NCBI GenBank assembly: GCA_038253885.1
Contig: JBBSGP010000005.1
Span: 40,739-104,738 of the forward strand
From: JALZAQ01 sp038253885
GTDB lineage: Bacteria; Gemmatimonadota; Gemmatimonadetes; Gemmatimonadales; Gemmatimonadaceae
DNA length: 64,000 nucleotides
Direction of reading: 5' to 3'
Each line of letters opens with the position of its first letter. Positions within the stretch are counted from its first letter, which is position 1. The notes beneath the pieces were generated by a model that had not been told where the DNA came from, searched no databases, and saw nothing but the letters and a program-made list of their open reading frames with translations. Of the stretch, positions 8,754 through 16,673 are shown piece by piece. The translations under genes and the position numbers were made by a program.

Positions 8754-9470
8754 CTAGTTCGTGCCGCGCTTTGCCTGGAGCTTCGCGAGCTCGCGCTTCG
8801 CGGGCTCATAGTCCGGGAAGTCATGAAGGGATCTGGTGAGCAGAACCGCGGCGGAGTCCGGCTTGCCGGCATCCTTGAGGGCGAGAGCGCGCGAATACTG
8901 GAGTGCCACCTGGAAGGGAATCTTCTTCGCCGCTTCGCCGCGCATCTCTCTCGCGCCCGCGGGGAGTGGCGGCAGCTTCATGCCCGTGTTCAACCGAGTG
9001 GCCATCTGGTCGATCATCGACATCAGAGTGGCCTGCTTCCCACTGACGCTCTCCACGTGCTCGACGGCCGACGTCTCGACGTTGACGGCTCGGGCATCGA
9101 GTCGCCAGCTGTCGCCGATGCCGACGAAGGCACCGAAGATCATGTGATGAACACCGAGAAGCTTGCCGACGCGGATCGCCGTGCCCGCGTCCACCTGGCC
9201 GTCGGCGACGAGCCTGTGCTCGGCCATCACTTTTTCGATCTGGTCGCGCTCGAGGACGCGGATATTGGGATTGGCGGCCATCTCGGTCACGAGGATATCG
9301 GCCACACCCTTTCCCAATGCGTCGTAATCGCGGCTTGTCGGTCCGACAACGCCGTTGGCGAAGTACATGACCGCCACTGTCGGCCGCGTATCACCTTGCG
9401 CGCCGGCGCTTCCGCCGGCGACGGCCAGCGCCACCAGGGCGGCCGACCAGAGTGCGATGGTGCGCGCCAT
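8754..9470 (-). CDS. CsgG/FlgO-like secreted protein with TPR-like C-terminus
   Basis: 238 residues with a clear signal peptide ending in SAGAQ (about 25 residues) and no lipobox. Residues 30-150 resemble the CsgG/FlgO/TolB N-terminal domain fold (TVAVMYF, LGKGVADILVTEM, VLERDQIEKVMAEH, VGKLLGVHHMIFG). The C-terminal ~60 residues look like one or two TPR helices. Such proteins are periplasmic or attached to the outer membrane; CsgG itself is the curli secretion pore, but this one lacks evident pore-forming hairpins and should not be called a curli secretin. Strong ribosome binding site GGGAGGACAC before the ATG. Followed after 4 nt by the HD-GYP gene. A second CsgG-like gene lies at 12291-13301. 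Confidence 0.7.
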   Translation of the reverse strand: MARTIALWSAALVALAVAGGSAGAQGDTRPTVAVMYFANGVVGPTSRDYDALGKGVADILVTEMAANPNIRVLERDQIEKVMAEHRLVADGQVDAGTAIRVGKLLGVHHMIFGAFVGIGDSWRLDARAVNVETSAVEHVESVSGKQATLMSMIDQMATRLNTGMKLPPLPAGAREMRGEAAKKIPFQVALQYSRALALKDAGKPDSAAVLLTRSLHDFPDYEPAKRELAKLQAKRGTN

Positions 9471-9485
9471 GTGTCCTCCCGGACC

Positions 9486-10373
9486 TCAGACCGTCAACGT
9501 CAACCCTTCGGCGGCCGCGAGCACCCTCAACGTGCTCCCTCGTTCCGCCACGACTTCCCGGCAAACAGCCACCCGGCCGTCCATCTCGTCATCCGTGCGC
9601 TCAGGCTTGTGATGGAAGAGCACGAGTGTCTCCACCGCTGACTCGAGCGCCAGCTCCACGACGTCCCGATCGGCTGAATGCCCCCAGCCGTGATGGACTG
9701 CGTATTCCTCGACCGTGTACATCGCGTCGTGCACCAGCACCCGGGAGCCTCGAATGAAGGCCACCAGCTCACCCCACCACCCCGGACGCGAGCCGTACCC
9801 GGCATGGCTGCCGAGCTCGTTGTCCGAGATGTAGACGAGGCCCCCCGTCTCCGCGTTACGTCCCCGGAAGCGGTAGCCGAGAGCGCCCCCCGGATGACGT
9901 ACCGGAATGACGTCCACTTTGTACCCCGCTCCCCGGTGTGAGTCACCGTCCAGGAGTCGGAATTCGACTGCCGCCCCGACGTCATCGAATGTCACCGGAA
10001 AGGCGCCGCGCGCCATCTGGTCCCGCACTCCGCGATCGACGGTCTGCTCGAGCGAGGGCGCGCCCCAGATCCGGAACGTGTTTCCCGAGCGAAAGAGGGG
10101 CTCGAAGAACGGGAGGCCCTGGATGTGATCCCAGTGGGCGTGCGTGAGGAAGAAATCCCCCTCGACCGGCGCCCCGCCGGAGGCCGCCATGAGAGCGCGG
10201 CCGAGCTCCCGCGCTCCCGTGCCCGCGTCCAGGATGAGCAGCTCACCCCGCTCGGTGCGGAGCTCGACGCACGGCGTATTTCCGCCGTAGCGCACGGTCC
10301 CGGGACCGGGGGTCGGGATCGAGCCCCTGGTCCCCCAGAACCGGATTGTCATCGACATGTCGCTGCTGTGCAC
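9486..10373 (-). CDS. MBL-fold metallo-hydrolase
   Basis: About 290-295 residues of metallo-beta-lactamase fold: GTRGSIPTPGPGTVRYGGNT at the N-terminus, the metal motif THAHWDH (H-x-H-x-D-H), a later HPGGALGYRF segment, SDNE, and HGWGHS toward the end. It resembles cytoplasmic MBL hydrolases of the PhnP/RNase Z-like branch with unknown substrates. The start is ambiguous: GTG at 10373, ATG at 10358 or ATG at 10352; none has a strong ribosome binding site. A CRP-type palindrome lies about 60-85 bp upstream, so regulation by the neighbouring Crp protein is plausible. A link to cyclic-nucleotide turnover would be speculation. Confidence 0.75.
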   Translation of the reverse strand: MHSSDMSMTIRFWGTRGSIPTPGPGTVRYGGNTPCVELRTERGELLILDAGTGARELGRALMAASGGAPVEGDFFLTHAHWDHIQGLPFFEPLFRSGNTFRIWGAPSLEQTVDRGVRDQMARGAFPVTFDDVGAAVEFRLLDGDSHRGAGYKVDVIPVRHPGGALGYRFRGRNAETGGLVYISDNELGSHAGYGSRPGWWGELVAFIRGSRVLVHDAMYTVEEYAVHHGWGHSADRDVVELALESAVETLVLFHHKPERTDDEMDGRVAVCREVVAERGSTLRVLAAAEGLTLTV

Positions 10374-10430
10374 ACCTGGAAGATAGGGTCGATGGCGCGT
10401 GGCGAAGAAGGAATCCCGTCACTCCCTGCC

Positions 10431-10446
10431 CGTGATGATCATCACA
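10431..10446. promoter_or_regulatory. CRP-type operator (14-bp perfect palindrome)
   Basis: CGTGA-TGATCA-TCACA matches the E. coli CRP consensus TGTGA-N6-TCACA at 9 of 10 conserved positions, and bases 10432-10445 form a perfect palindrome. It overlaps the stop codon of the Crp-family gene (10442-10444) and lies 58-73 bp upstream of the candidate starts of the MBL hydrolase gene. The neighbouring regulator keeps the CRP recognition residues, which supports function. Confidence 0.6.
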
Positions 10447-11125
10447 GCCGAACGTGCGCGAGCTTCTCCAGTCCTCCACGGTCGGTGATGATCACCTGGC
10501 GCCGCTGCACGGCAATGAGGCCGCGCGTCTGGAACGTGCGCATTGCTCGGGAGACTGTCTCCCGGCTCGCACCGATGATCTGCGCGATGGTCTGGTGGGT
10601 GAGACGTTTCTCGATCACGCCGCCATCCGCGGCGCTCTCGTCGGCGGCATCGAGCAGCAGTCTCGCGATACGTCCGTCGACGTCGAGGAGCACGAGGCTC
10701 CCGATCTTCGCATCAGCCCGGCGCAGCCGACGCGAGAGCTCTCCCAGCAGCGCCCATGCGACCGAGGGCGACTCCTGCACTCGTTTGCGAAAATCCTCGC
10801 GGCGCAGCACGATCAGAAGGGACTCGTCCATCGCGATCACGTGCGCCGAGCGCGGCTCGCCATCGATCAGCGAGAGCTCCCCGAAATGTGATCCCACTCC
10901 GAGGATGCCGAGAATGACTTCGCGCCCGTCCTCGCCGATCAGCACGACCTTCACCCGGCCCTGGCGAACGATGAACAGCGAGTCGCCAGGATCGTCCTCG
11001 AAGAGGATGACGTTGCTGCGCGGATAGATCCGCTCCCGGGTCAGCTCGGCGAATTTTCCCAGCTCGACCCGGTCCACTCCACTGAGCAGGGGGACCGTCG
11101 CCAGAAAATCGACCGTCGAGAGCAC
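10442..11125 (-). CDS. Crp/Fnr family transcriptional regulator, CRP-like
   Basis: 227 residues from the GTG at 11125, which follows the previous stop by 2 nt. Cyclic-nucleotide-binding domain at 1-115 with the phosphate-binding cassette FGEL...PRSA (Glu83, Arg92, Ser93, matching E. coli CRP Glu72, Arg82, Ser83). C-helix 122-150. HTH 175-205 with recognition helix ASRETVSRAMR, keeping the Arg-Glu...Arg contacts of CRP (Arg188, Glu189, Arg193). No Fnr-type N-terminal cysteines. The CRP cAMP contacts Thr127/Ser128 align with Ala137/Asp138, so the ligand or its affinity may differ. Third gene of an overlapping operon with a CsgG-like lipoprotein and an outer-membrane protein. Confidence 0.9.
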   Translation of the reverse strand: MLSTVDFLATVPLLSGVDRVELGKFAELTRERIYPRSNVILFEDDPGDSLFIVRQGRVKVVLIGEDGREVILGILGVGSHFGELSLIDGEPRSAHVIAMDESLLIVLRREDFRKRVQESPSVAWALLGELSRRLRRADAKIGSLVLLDVDGRIARLLLDAADESAADGGVIEKRLTHQTIAQIIGASRETVSRAMRTFQTRGLIAVQRRQVIITDRGGLEKLAHVRL

Positions 11126-11127
11126 GG

Positions 11128-12294
11128 TCAACGAGCGCCGACGACGAGCGAGAGCTCGAGCCGCCGGCCATTCACCCGCCGACCACCGGAATCGAAGGTG
11201 CCGTACTCGCCGCCGATCATCGGACGAACTTGCATTGTGCCGGCGCCAACCGCGAGCCCCAGCTGCGCTCCCGCGCTCAACACCGCAGCGGTCGCGAGAG
11301 TCTCGTCGACCTTGAGGCCGGTGTGCCACCGTCCCGTCACGCCCGCGAGGAGCGCCGTCCCGCCGCCGATCCGGTGAAGCCCCATGCCGCCGACATCGAG
11401 CTCGTTACCGGTTGTGCCGGCCACGACCCGGCCCGATTCGGTCCGGTAGCTGCTGCGATAGTGGTCGTAGGCGAACAGGCTGCCCTCGTCCAGCCACGCG
11501 CTGGCCAGCTCGTAGTGCAGCTCGCTGATCCAGGTGGCCCCTGGGCGCAGCGCGCTCGTGCCGCCGCTCTGCGTCCGCGTCAGACGCTCCGCCCCGTACA
11601 CGGTGGAGGAGAGGCTGATCTCCAGCCGGCTCTGTCCCACCAGGCGATCGGCCCCCACCGAGAATCGAATCGCTTGTCCCGGGTCCAGTGTCGAGACGCC
11701 GAGCGTGGCCGCGTCGACCGGAGCGTAGCTTCCCCGATACTCCAGCGAGACGCCGGCTCCGACGGTGGTCTCACCGAGCTGTCGGGCTCCCACCAGTCCG
11801 GCCGTGCCACCCGGACCGTGCCCGAGACCTGGGGTCTGGAAACGAAGCGCGGGCGCGCCGAGCACTCGCGCGGCACGCAACTCGCCCGGCGTCAGTCCTG
11901 TCTTCCCGATTGGGACATTCAGCCCGAAGGTCGCGAGGAGGTCGTCCCCATGGAGGCGCGCGCTGGCCCGGAGCTTCGCGTCGGCCAGACCGCGCAGCTC
12001 GACCATCTGCTTTCGTCCGCCTTCCTCCAGCACGACCTGGCCCCAGCTGTAGGCGGTGTAGCCATCGAGCCGCCACGTCGAGCCGAGCGCCAGCGAGCCT
12101 ATCAGCGGCAGCGATATCTGCCGCGCACTCTTGACGCTATCAGGGGTCGGGCTGGCGAAACGCCAGGACTCGAACACGGGGGCCATCTCCAGTCGGTGCG
12201 GTCCGCCGAGTGTCATCTGAGCGCGGAGCGGAGCGGCGGCCGCCGGCATCGCCAGAACAATCCCGGCGGCTCGCCGAAGATATCGCACGCTCAT
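11128..12294 (-). CDS. Secreted predicted outer-membrane beta-barrel protein, unknown function
   Basis: 388 residues; cleavable signal peptide ending PLRAQ (about 26 residues), then a chain of amphipathic beta-strands with frequent glycine and alternating hydrophobic residues, ending in a strand (LELSLVVGAR). This is the look of a transmembrane or outer-membrane barrel, though the last residue is not the classical Phe. No named family recognised. Its ATG overlaps the stop of the CsgG-like lipoprotein gene by four bases, and the Crp gene begins 2 nt after its stop, so the three are translated together. It may be the outer-membrane partner of the lipoprotein (inference). Confidence 0.6.
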   Translation of the reverse strand: MSVRYLRRAAGIVLAMPAAAAPLRAQMTLGGPHRLEMAPVFESWRFASPTPDSVKSARQISLPLIGSLALGSTWRLDGYTAYSWGQVVLEEGGRKQMVELRGLADAKLRASARLHGDDLLATFGLNVPIGKTGLTPGELRAARVLGAPALRFQTPGLGHGPGGTAGLVGARQLGETTVGAGVSLEYRGSYAPVDAATLGVSTLDPGQAIRFSVGADRLVGQSRLEISLSSTVYGAERLTRTQSGGTSALRPGATWISELHYELASAWLDEGSLFAYDHYRSSYRTESGRVVAGTTGNELDVGGMGLHRIGGGTALLAGVTGRWHTGLKVDETLATAAVLSAGAQLGLAVGAGTMQVRPMIGGEYGTFDSGGRRVNGRRLELSLVVGAR

Positions 12295-13301
12295 GCCGAC
12301 GGTGGGATGAATATGACGATGATCACCGTTCCTCCGACCGCTCCCTGCGTCGCGCTCTGCACGGCATCCCCGCCCCGATTTCCTATGTGCCGGAGGCGGC
12401 CGGCGGGGCTGGGGTTGAGGGCGTCGATCACCCCGCGCAGCTCGCGCCCGCCCGACCGGCTCGCACGTGACATGCCGGCCGCGGCGAACGAGCCCCGAGG
12501 AGCGACGGAGCGCAGACTGGCCCGGTGCCGAGCGCCCAGCGCGAAGGAAGGATCCGCCGCGACTGCGCTTCCATACTCCACCGCCGCCTGATCGAAGTGG
12601 CCAAGCGCTTCCTCTCGCACGCCGCGACTGAAGGCCAGAAAGGCCGTGAGATTCTTCGTCGGGCGCTGCTCCACCGCCGAGCGTTCGGCCGGCGTGAGGC
12701 TCACACCCAGGGCATCGAAGAGAGCGAGGGCGATCTGCTTCTCGGCCTCGAGCACGCCATCGAGCCCGTTGCTGCTGACGGAGGGTGAGCTCTCGATGGT
12801 GGCGCGCTCGACGTCGACGATCCTTTCCTCGATCCGGAGCACCGAGCCCGTGCTGAACACACGCCCGTTGAGCAGGCGGCGCGCCGCGATGAGGCGGCCG
12901 ACGCGAGGGGCTGTCGCGCTATCCACGCGCCCACTCGCGGCGAGTCCGAGCTCGCGCATGAGGGCGTCCACGCGAACGCGGTCCACGACCTGGAGCCGTG
13001 CGCTCCGGGCCAGGTCGGTGATCAGCAAGTCGGCGAGACCGTAACCGAGTGGCGCAAGCGTCGAGTCGGCCAGGTCGACCGCCAGCGGAGCGACGCCCAC
13101 GGATGCGGCGGCCAGCGGACCGGGCGCCAACGCGCGCTCGTTGGCGACCGCTAGCCGGGCCGCTGAATCGGCCTCAGCCCTGGCGAGTGTGGCATGAGCG
13201 TTTTCTGGCGACAGGGCTTCTCCGGCGCCGGGGTGGGGAGCGCATCCCGCGGCATTGAGGGACATCAGGAGTGCTGCGCCGAGTCGGGAGGTAGTGCTCA
13301 T
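12291..13301 (-). CDS. CsgG/FlgO-like lipoprotein with TPR-like segment
   Basis: 336 residues. The N-terminus SLNAAGC gives a lipobox with the lipidated cysteine at residue 20. Residues 65-180 match the CsgG/FlgO/TolB-domain pattern (GVAPLAVD, GYGLADLLITDLA, LQVVDRVRVDALMRELG, VGRLIAARRLLNGRV). Residues 200-260 resemble a TPR repeat (FLAFSRGVREEALGHFDQAAVEYGSAVAADP). The C-terminal ~70 residues are Gly/Arg-rich, ending in a hydrophobic TVIIVIFI stretch. Likely anchored to the outer membrane facing the periplasm. First gene of the CsgG-like/barrel/Crp operon, divergent from rpmE. Function unknown. Confidence 0.65.
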   Translation of the reverse strand: MSTTSRLGAALLMSLNAAGCAPHPGAGEALSPENAHATLARAEADSAARLAVANERALAPGPLAAASVGVAPLAVDLADSTLAPLGYGLADLLITDLARSARLQVVDRVRVDALMRELGLAASGRVDSATAPRVGRLIAARRLLNGRVFSTGSVLRIEERIVDVERATIESSPSVSSNGLDGVLEAEKQIALALFDALGVSLTPAERSAVEQRPTKNLTAFLAFSRGVREEALGHFDQAAVEYGSAVAADPSFALGARHRASLRSVAPRGSFAAAGMSRASRSGGRELRGVIDALNPSPAGRLRHIGNRGGDAVQSATQGAVGGTVIIVIFIPPSA

Positions 13302-13378
13302 CGAGGGCGGGTGGGGAGGACGTGGAGCGAGCTAGGGACGACCGAGATCACATTTCAATTTGCCAACACGTTGTCAGG

Positions 13379-13408
13379 TTGTCAGATAGAACCAGTTCGT
13401 GGTATATT
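13379..13408 (+). promoter_or_regulatory. Predicted sigma-70-type promoter of the rpmE-prfA operon
   Basis: TTGTCA (13379-13384) and TATATT (13403-13408) with 18 bp between, each 5 of 6 against the consensus, about 43 bp upstream of the rpmE start. A second TTGTCA at 13371-13376 forms an 8-bp-period direct repeat with the -35 element, which might bind a regulator. The rest of the 150-bp divergent region shows no other clear signal. Confidence 0.6.
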
Positions 13409-13450
13409 TCCTGGCTTACTCAAGACGTGACCGACGACCCCGAGGCAACA

Positions 13451-13654
13451 GTGAAAAAGGATATTCATCCGCAGTACGCGAACGCCAACGTCCGGTGCGC
13501 GTGCGGAAATTCATTCCTGACCCGCTCCACGCAGCACGAGATCCACACCGATATCTGCTCCGTCTGCCACCCCTTCTTCACCGGCAAGCAGCGGCTGGTG
13601 GACACGGCGGGTCGTGTCGAGCGCTTCAAGCAGAAGTACGAGAAGAAGAGCTGA
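13451..13654 (+). CDS. rpmE: 50S ribosomal protein bL31
   Basis: 67 residues from the GTG at 13451 with GAGG five bases upstream; an open extension of the frame upstream overlaps the promoter and is not used. It contains VKKDIHPQYANANVRCACG, then ICSVCHPFFTGKQRLVDT and the basic tail of bL31. The four cysteines (C-x-C and C-x-x-C) mark the zinc-binding (C+) form, which links the 50S central protuberance to the 30S head. Its TGA overlaps the proposed start of prfA. Confidence 0.95.
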   Translation: MKKDIHPQYANANVRCACGNSFLTRSTQHEIHTDICSVCHPFFTGKQRLVDTAGRVERFKQKYEKKS

Positions 13655-14718
13655 GCCTCAGAGACCGACTGACTGAGGCGCTCGAGAGCGCGGAACAGAT
13701 CGAGCGGGAGCTGTCGAGCGGGTCGGCCGTGCGTGATCCGGCGCGGCTTGCGGAGCTGGGCCGGGAACTCCGGCGCCTAGGGCCGGTACGCGACATGGCG
13801 TCCCGACTCCGGAGATCCGATGACGAGCTCGCGCAGGCGCGCGAGCTCGTCGGCGTTGATGACCCGGAGATGGATGCAGAGGCGCGGGCCGAAGTCGAAC
13901 GATTGACCACCGGGATCGCTCAGCTGGAGCGGGAGCTCATGCCCCAGCTCATCCCACACGACCCGCTCGACGAGAAGAACGCCATCGTCGAGATCCGGGC
14001 AGGAACCGGCGGCGACGAGGCCGCTCTCTTCGCCGCCGACCTCTACCGCATGTACCGTCGCTACCTGGAGCGAAAGCGGTGGAAGATCGAGATGATCTCG
14101 TACTCGGAAGGATCTCTGGGGGGAGTGAAGGACGTCGCCTTCAAGATCACTGGTGACCGGCCCTATGGACGGATGCGGTGGGAATCCGGAGTGCACCGCG
14201 TGCAGCGCGTCCCCGCGACCGAGAGCCAGGGGCGCATCCACACCTCGGCCGCTACCGTCGCGGTGCTGCCGGAAGCCGACCCGGTCGACGTGAAGATCGA
14301 GGAGAAGGATCTGCGAATCGACGTGTTTCGCTCGTCGGGCCCCGGGGGTCAGAGCGTGAACACCACCGACTCGGCGGTGCGCATCACCCATCTACCGACC
14401 GGGTTGGTGGTAAGCCAGCAGGACCAGAAATCCCAGCTTCAGAACAAGCTCAAGGCGATGGAGGTGCTGCGCGCCCGCCTGCTGGACATGCGCGTGGCGG
14501 AGCAGGAGGCTGAGCGATCGCGCATGCGGAAGACGCAGGTCGGCACCGGAGATCGCTCGGCCAAGATCCGCACGTACAATTTTCCCCAGAGTCGGATCAC
14601 GGATCATCGCATCGGCTACACCACCCATGAGCTCGAGCGCGTCCTCGATGGCGAGCTCGACAAATTGATGGACGAGCTTTCGATGGCGGACGTCCAGGAG
14701 CGGCTCGCGGGTGCATGA
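13651..14718 (+). CDS. prfA: Peptide chain release factor 1 (RF1), probable CTG start
   Basis: 355 residues. Recognises UAA and UAG stops and hydrolyses peptidyl-tRNA. The stop-reading motif PAT (in RVPATESQGRIHTS) and catalytic GGQ (SSGPGGQSVNT) are intact, as is the TYNFPQSRITDHR segment. No ATG, GTG or TTG lies at the expected N-terminus: the first in-frame ATG (13795) would delete a helix of the N-terminal domain. The CTG at 13651 overlaps the rpmE stop as CTGA, is preceded by a purine-rich GAAGAAGAG, and gives a protein close to the 360 residues of E. coli RF1. prmC, encoding the enzyme that methylates the GGQ glutamine, follows with an 8-nt overlap. Confidence 0.93.
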   Translation: MSLRDRLTEALESAEQIERELSSGSAVRDPARLAELGRELRRLGPVRDMASRLRRSDDELAQARELVGVDDPEMDAEARAEVERLTTGIAQLERELMPQLIPHDPLDEKNAIVEIRAGTGGDEAALFAADLYRMYRRYLERKRWKIEMISYSEGSLGGVKDVAFKITGDRPYGRMRWESGVHRVQRVPATESQGRIHTSAATVAVLPEADPVDVKIEEKDLRIDVFRSSGPGGQSVNTTDSAVRITHLPTGLVVSQQDQKSQLQNKLKAMEVLRARLLDMRVAEQEAERSRMRKTQVGTGDRSAKIRTYNFPQSRITDHRIGYTTHELERVLDGELDKLMDELSMADVQERLAGA

Positions 14719-15619
14719 AGGCGCCGAGGCGCGCCGCGGCGCGCGTGCTCCGTCCCTGTTGCCGACGGTCGGGTCGCTGATCGCGGAGGTTGCCTCGACG
14801 CTGGAGGCGGGTGGAATACCGGAGTTCCGTCTGGAGGCGCGCGATCTCGTCGCGGCTCTGCTCGATCGGCCGCGGCTCTGGCCGTGGGCTCATCGAGAGG
14901 ACGGCGTCGCGGAAGAGCTGTGCGCGATCGTGAGGAGCGCCGGACGGAAACGTGTCGCGGGCGCTCCTTTTGCCTACGCTGTCGGCCGCGCCGCCTTCCG
15001 CCACTTGACGCTCGACGTGGACGAGCGGGTGCTGATTCCCAGGCAGGAGACCGAGGAGCTGGTAGCGGCGGTGCTGGAGTGGTCCGTCCGCCCCGGGGGG
15101 GTGGCGGTCGACATCGGCACGGGGTCGGGCGCGATCGCGATCTCGCTCGCCCACGAGGGGGAGTTCAGCCGGGTGGTGGCAACCGATGTGAGCGCGGGGG
15201 CGCTTCTGGTCGCGGGCGCGAATGCCCGGCGAGCGGCCGAGAGGGGGTCGGCGCCCGTGGAGCTGAGGCACGGCTCGCTGCTTGCCCCGGTGAGCGAACT
15301 GCGAGCGAGAGTGATCGTCTCGAATCCTCCATACATAGCGTACGACGAGGCGGCCGCTCTGCCTTCCGACGTGCGTGACTGGGAGCCGGCGATCGCGCTC
15401 TTCAGCGGGGGGGAAGGGATGGCGTTCACGACCCGCCTCATAGCCGATGCGGGATCGCTGCTCGAGCCAGGGGGATTGCTCGCCGTGGAGGTGGACGCCC
15501 GGCGCGCCGGAATCGCGGCCGAGTTGGCGTTACGGGATGGACGGTATCGCGATGTGGGGATCCGCCTGGACCTCGCGGGACGCGAGCGGATATTGCTCGC
15601 CACACGGAAGGAGTCATGA
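14711..15619 (+). CDS. prmC: Peptide chain release factor N5-glutamine methyltransferase
   Basis: 302 residues from the GTG at 14711, which overlaps the end of prfA. N-terminal helical substrate-binding domain (about 20-95), then a Rossmann SAM domain: IPRQETEELV, VDIGTGSGAIAISLA (SAM-binding glycine loop), and the NPPY catalytic motif in VIVSNPPYI that holds the target glutamine amide. It methylates the GGQ glutamine of RF1/RF2; adjacency to prfA is common in bacteria. Confidence 0.94.
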   Translation: MHEGAEARRGARAPSLLPTVGSLIAEVASTLEAGGIPEFRLEARDLVAALLDRPRLWPWAHREDGVAEELCAIVRSAGRKRVAGAPFAYAVGRAAFRHLTLDVDERVLIPRQETEELVAAVLEWSVRPGGVAVDIGTGSGAIAISLAHEGEFSRVVATDVSAGALLVAGANARRAAERGSAPVELRHGSLLAPVSELRARVIVSNPPYIAYDEAAALPSDVRDWEPAIALFSGGEGMAFTTRLIADAGSLLEPGGLLAVEVDARRAGIAAELALRDGRYRDVGIRLDLAGRERILLATRKES

Positions 15620-15975
15620 GCGCTCTGGAAGAGAAGGCCAAGGAGCTCGGCCGCATGATCGGTCAGAGCCCGGAGTACGGCGCCGTGAAGCGCGCCAACG
15701 ACGCGATGAACGCCGACCGCAGCGCGGTGGCTCTGCTCAGGCAGATGGAGCAGCTCCGGCTGGACGCTCAGCGCATGATCGAGCGCGGCGAGCAGCCTAC
15801 CGCGGAGATGGAGCAGCAGCTGGACCAGTACCTCTCGCAGGTCCAGACGAACTCGCTCTACCAAGGTGTCGCGGTGGCACAGGAAAATTTCGACAAGATC
15901 ATGATGCGCGTGAACGATTGGATTCTCGACGGGATCCGGAAGGGCGCAGCCAGCCCGATCATCACTCTCGGCTGA
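15616..15975 (+). CDS. YlbF/YmcA family regulator
   Basis: 119 residues, mostly helical, of the YlbF family: LEEKAKELGRMI, Y-AVKRANDAMNAD, LLRQMEQLRLDAQ, and a conserved C-terminal helix with YLSQVQTNS. In Bacillus, YlbF and YmcA belong to the Y-complex that modulates RNase Y; outside Firmicutes the role is not established. The ATG overlaps the prmC stop (ATGA), and tmk follows after 2 nt. Confidence 0.85.
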   Translation: MSALEEKAKELGRMIGQSPEYGAVKRANDAMNADRSAVALLRQMEQLRLDAQRMIERGEQPTAEMEQQLDQYLSQVQTNSLYQGVAVAQENFDKIMMRVNDWILDGIRKGAASPIITLG

Positions 15976-15977
15976 AC

Positions 15978-16661
15978 GTGGCTGACGGGGGGGGGCTGCT
16001 GGTCGTCCTCGAGGGTGCGGAGGGTGTAGGCAAGAGCACTCAGATCCGCCGACTGGCCGAGTGGCTGGAGCAACGGGAGGTGGCTGCGGTGGTGGTGCGG
16101 GAGCCCGGTGGCTCGCCGCTCGGGGAGCACATTCGGGCACTCCTGCTCGATTCTGTCGGCGACATGCCACCCGCAGCCGAGGCGCTGCTCTTCATGGCGT
16201 CGCGAGCGGATCTCATGGCGAGGGTGATCGAGCCGGCTCTGGCAGAAGGGCGGATCGTATTGGCGGACCGCTTCTTTCTTTCGACCTACGCATACCAAGT
16301 GGAAGCGCGCGGGCTCCCGCTCGCCGAGGTGAAGGCCGCCAACGCGCTCGCCACTGGCCATCGGCGCCCGGACCTGACCTTGCTGCTCTCGCTACCCGAC
16401 GCCGAGCGGCGCTCTCGGGCGGCGCGGCGTGGCACGCCGGACAGGATCGAGCGCGCCGGCGACGCCTTTCACGAGATGGTGGCCACGGCTTTCGACTCTT
16501 TTCTCGACCCCATCTGGCTGAGGGCGCATGCCGAGTGCGGACCGGTGGCGCGGATCGATGCCGCGGGATCTGCGGGAGAAGTGCAGGAACGAATCGTGAC
16601 GGTGCTGCGAAGCCGGTGGCCGGATCGATTCGCGGCGGCGCGGTCTTCCGGTACACGCTGA
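15978..16661 (+). CDS. tmk: Thymidylate kinase
   Basis: 227 residues from the GTG at 15978, 2 nt after the ylbF stop. Phosphorylates dTMP to dTDP. P-loop GAEGVGKST near residues 13-21, the REPGGSPLGE dTMP-binding segment, and the DRFFLSTYAYQ motif. The lid region RRGTPDRIE is less basic than in E. coli. The frame is open far upstream but there only overlaps prmC and ylbF in other frames. Part of the rpmE-to-DUF2520 chain. Confidence 0.93.
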   Translation: MADGGGLLVVLEGAEGVGKSTQIRRLAEWLEQREVAAVVVREPGGSPLGEHIRALLLDSVGDMPPAAEALLFMASRADLMARVIEPALAEGRIVLADRFFLSTYAYQVEARGLPLAEVKAANALATGHRRPDLTLLLSLPDAERRSRAARRGTPDRIERAGDAFHEMVATAFDSFLDPIWLRAHAECGPVARIDAAGSAGEVQERIVTVLRSRWPDRFAAARSSGTR

Positions 16662-16673
16662 AAGGGGAGGACG

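Noticed and set aside
10486..10498. GGTGAT-G-ATCACC odd palindrome inside the crp gene
   Set aside because: Inside coding sequence with a 3-nt instead of 6-nt spacing between half sites; not a CRP box.
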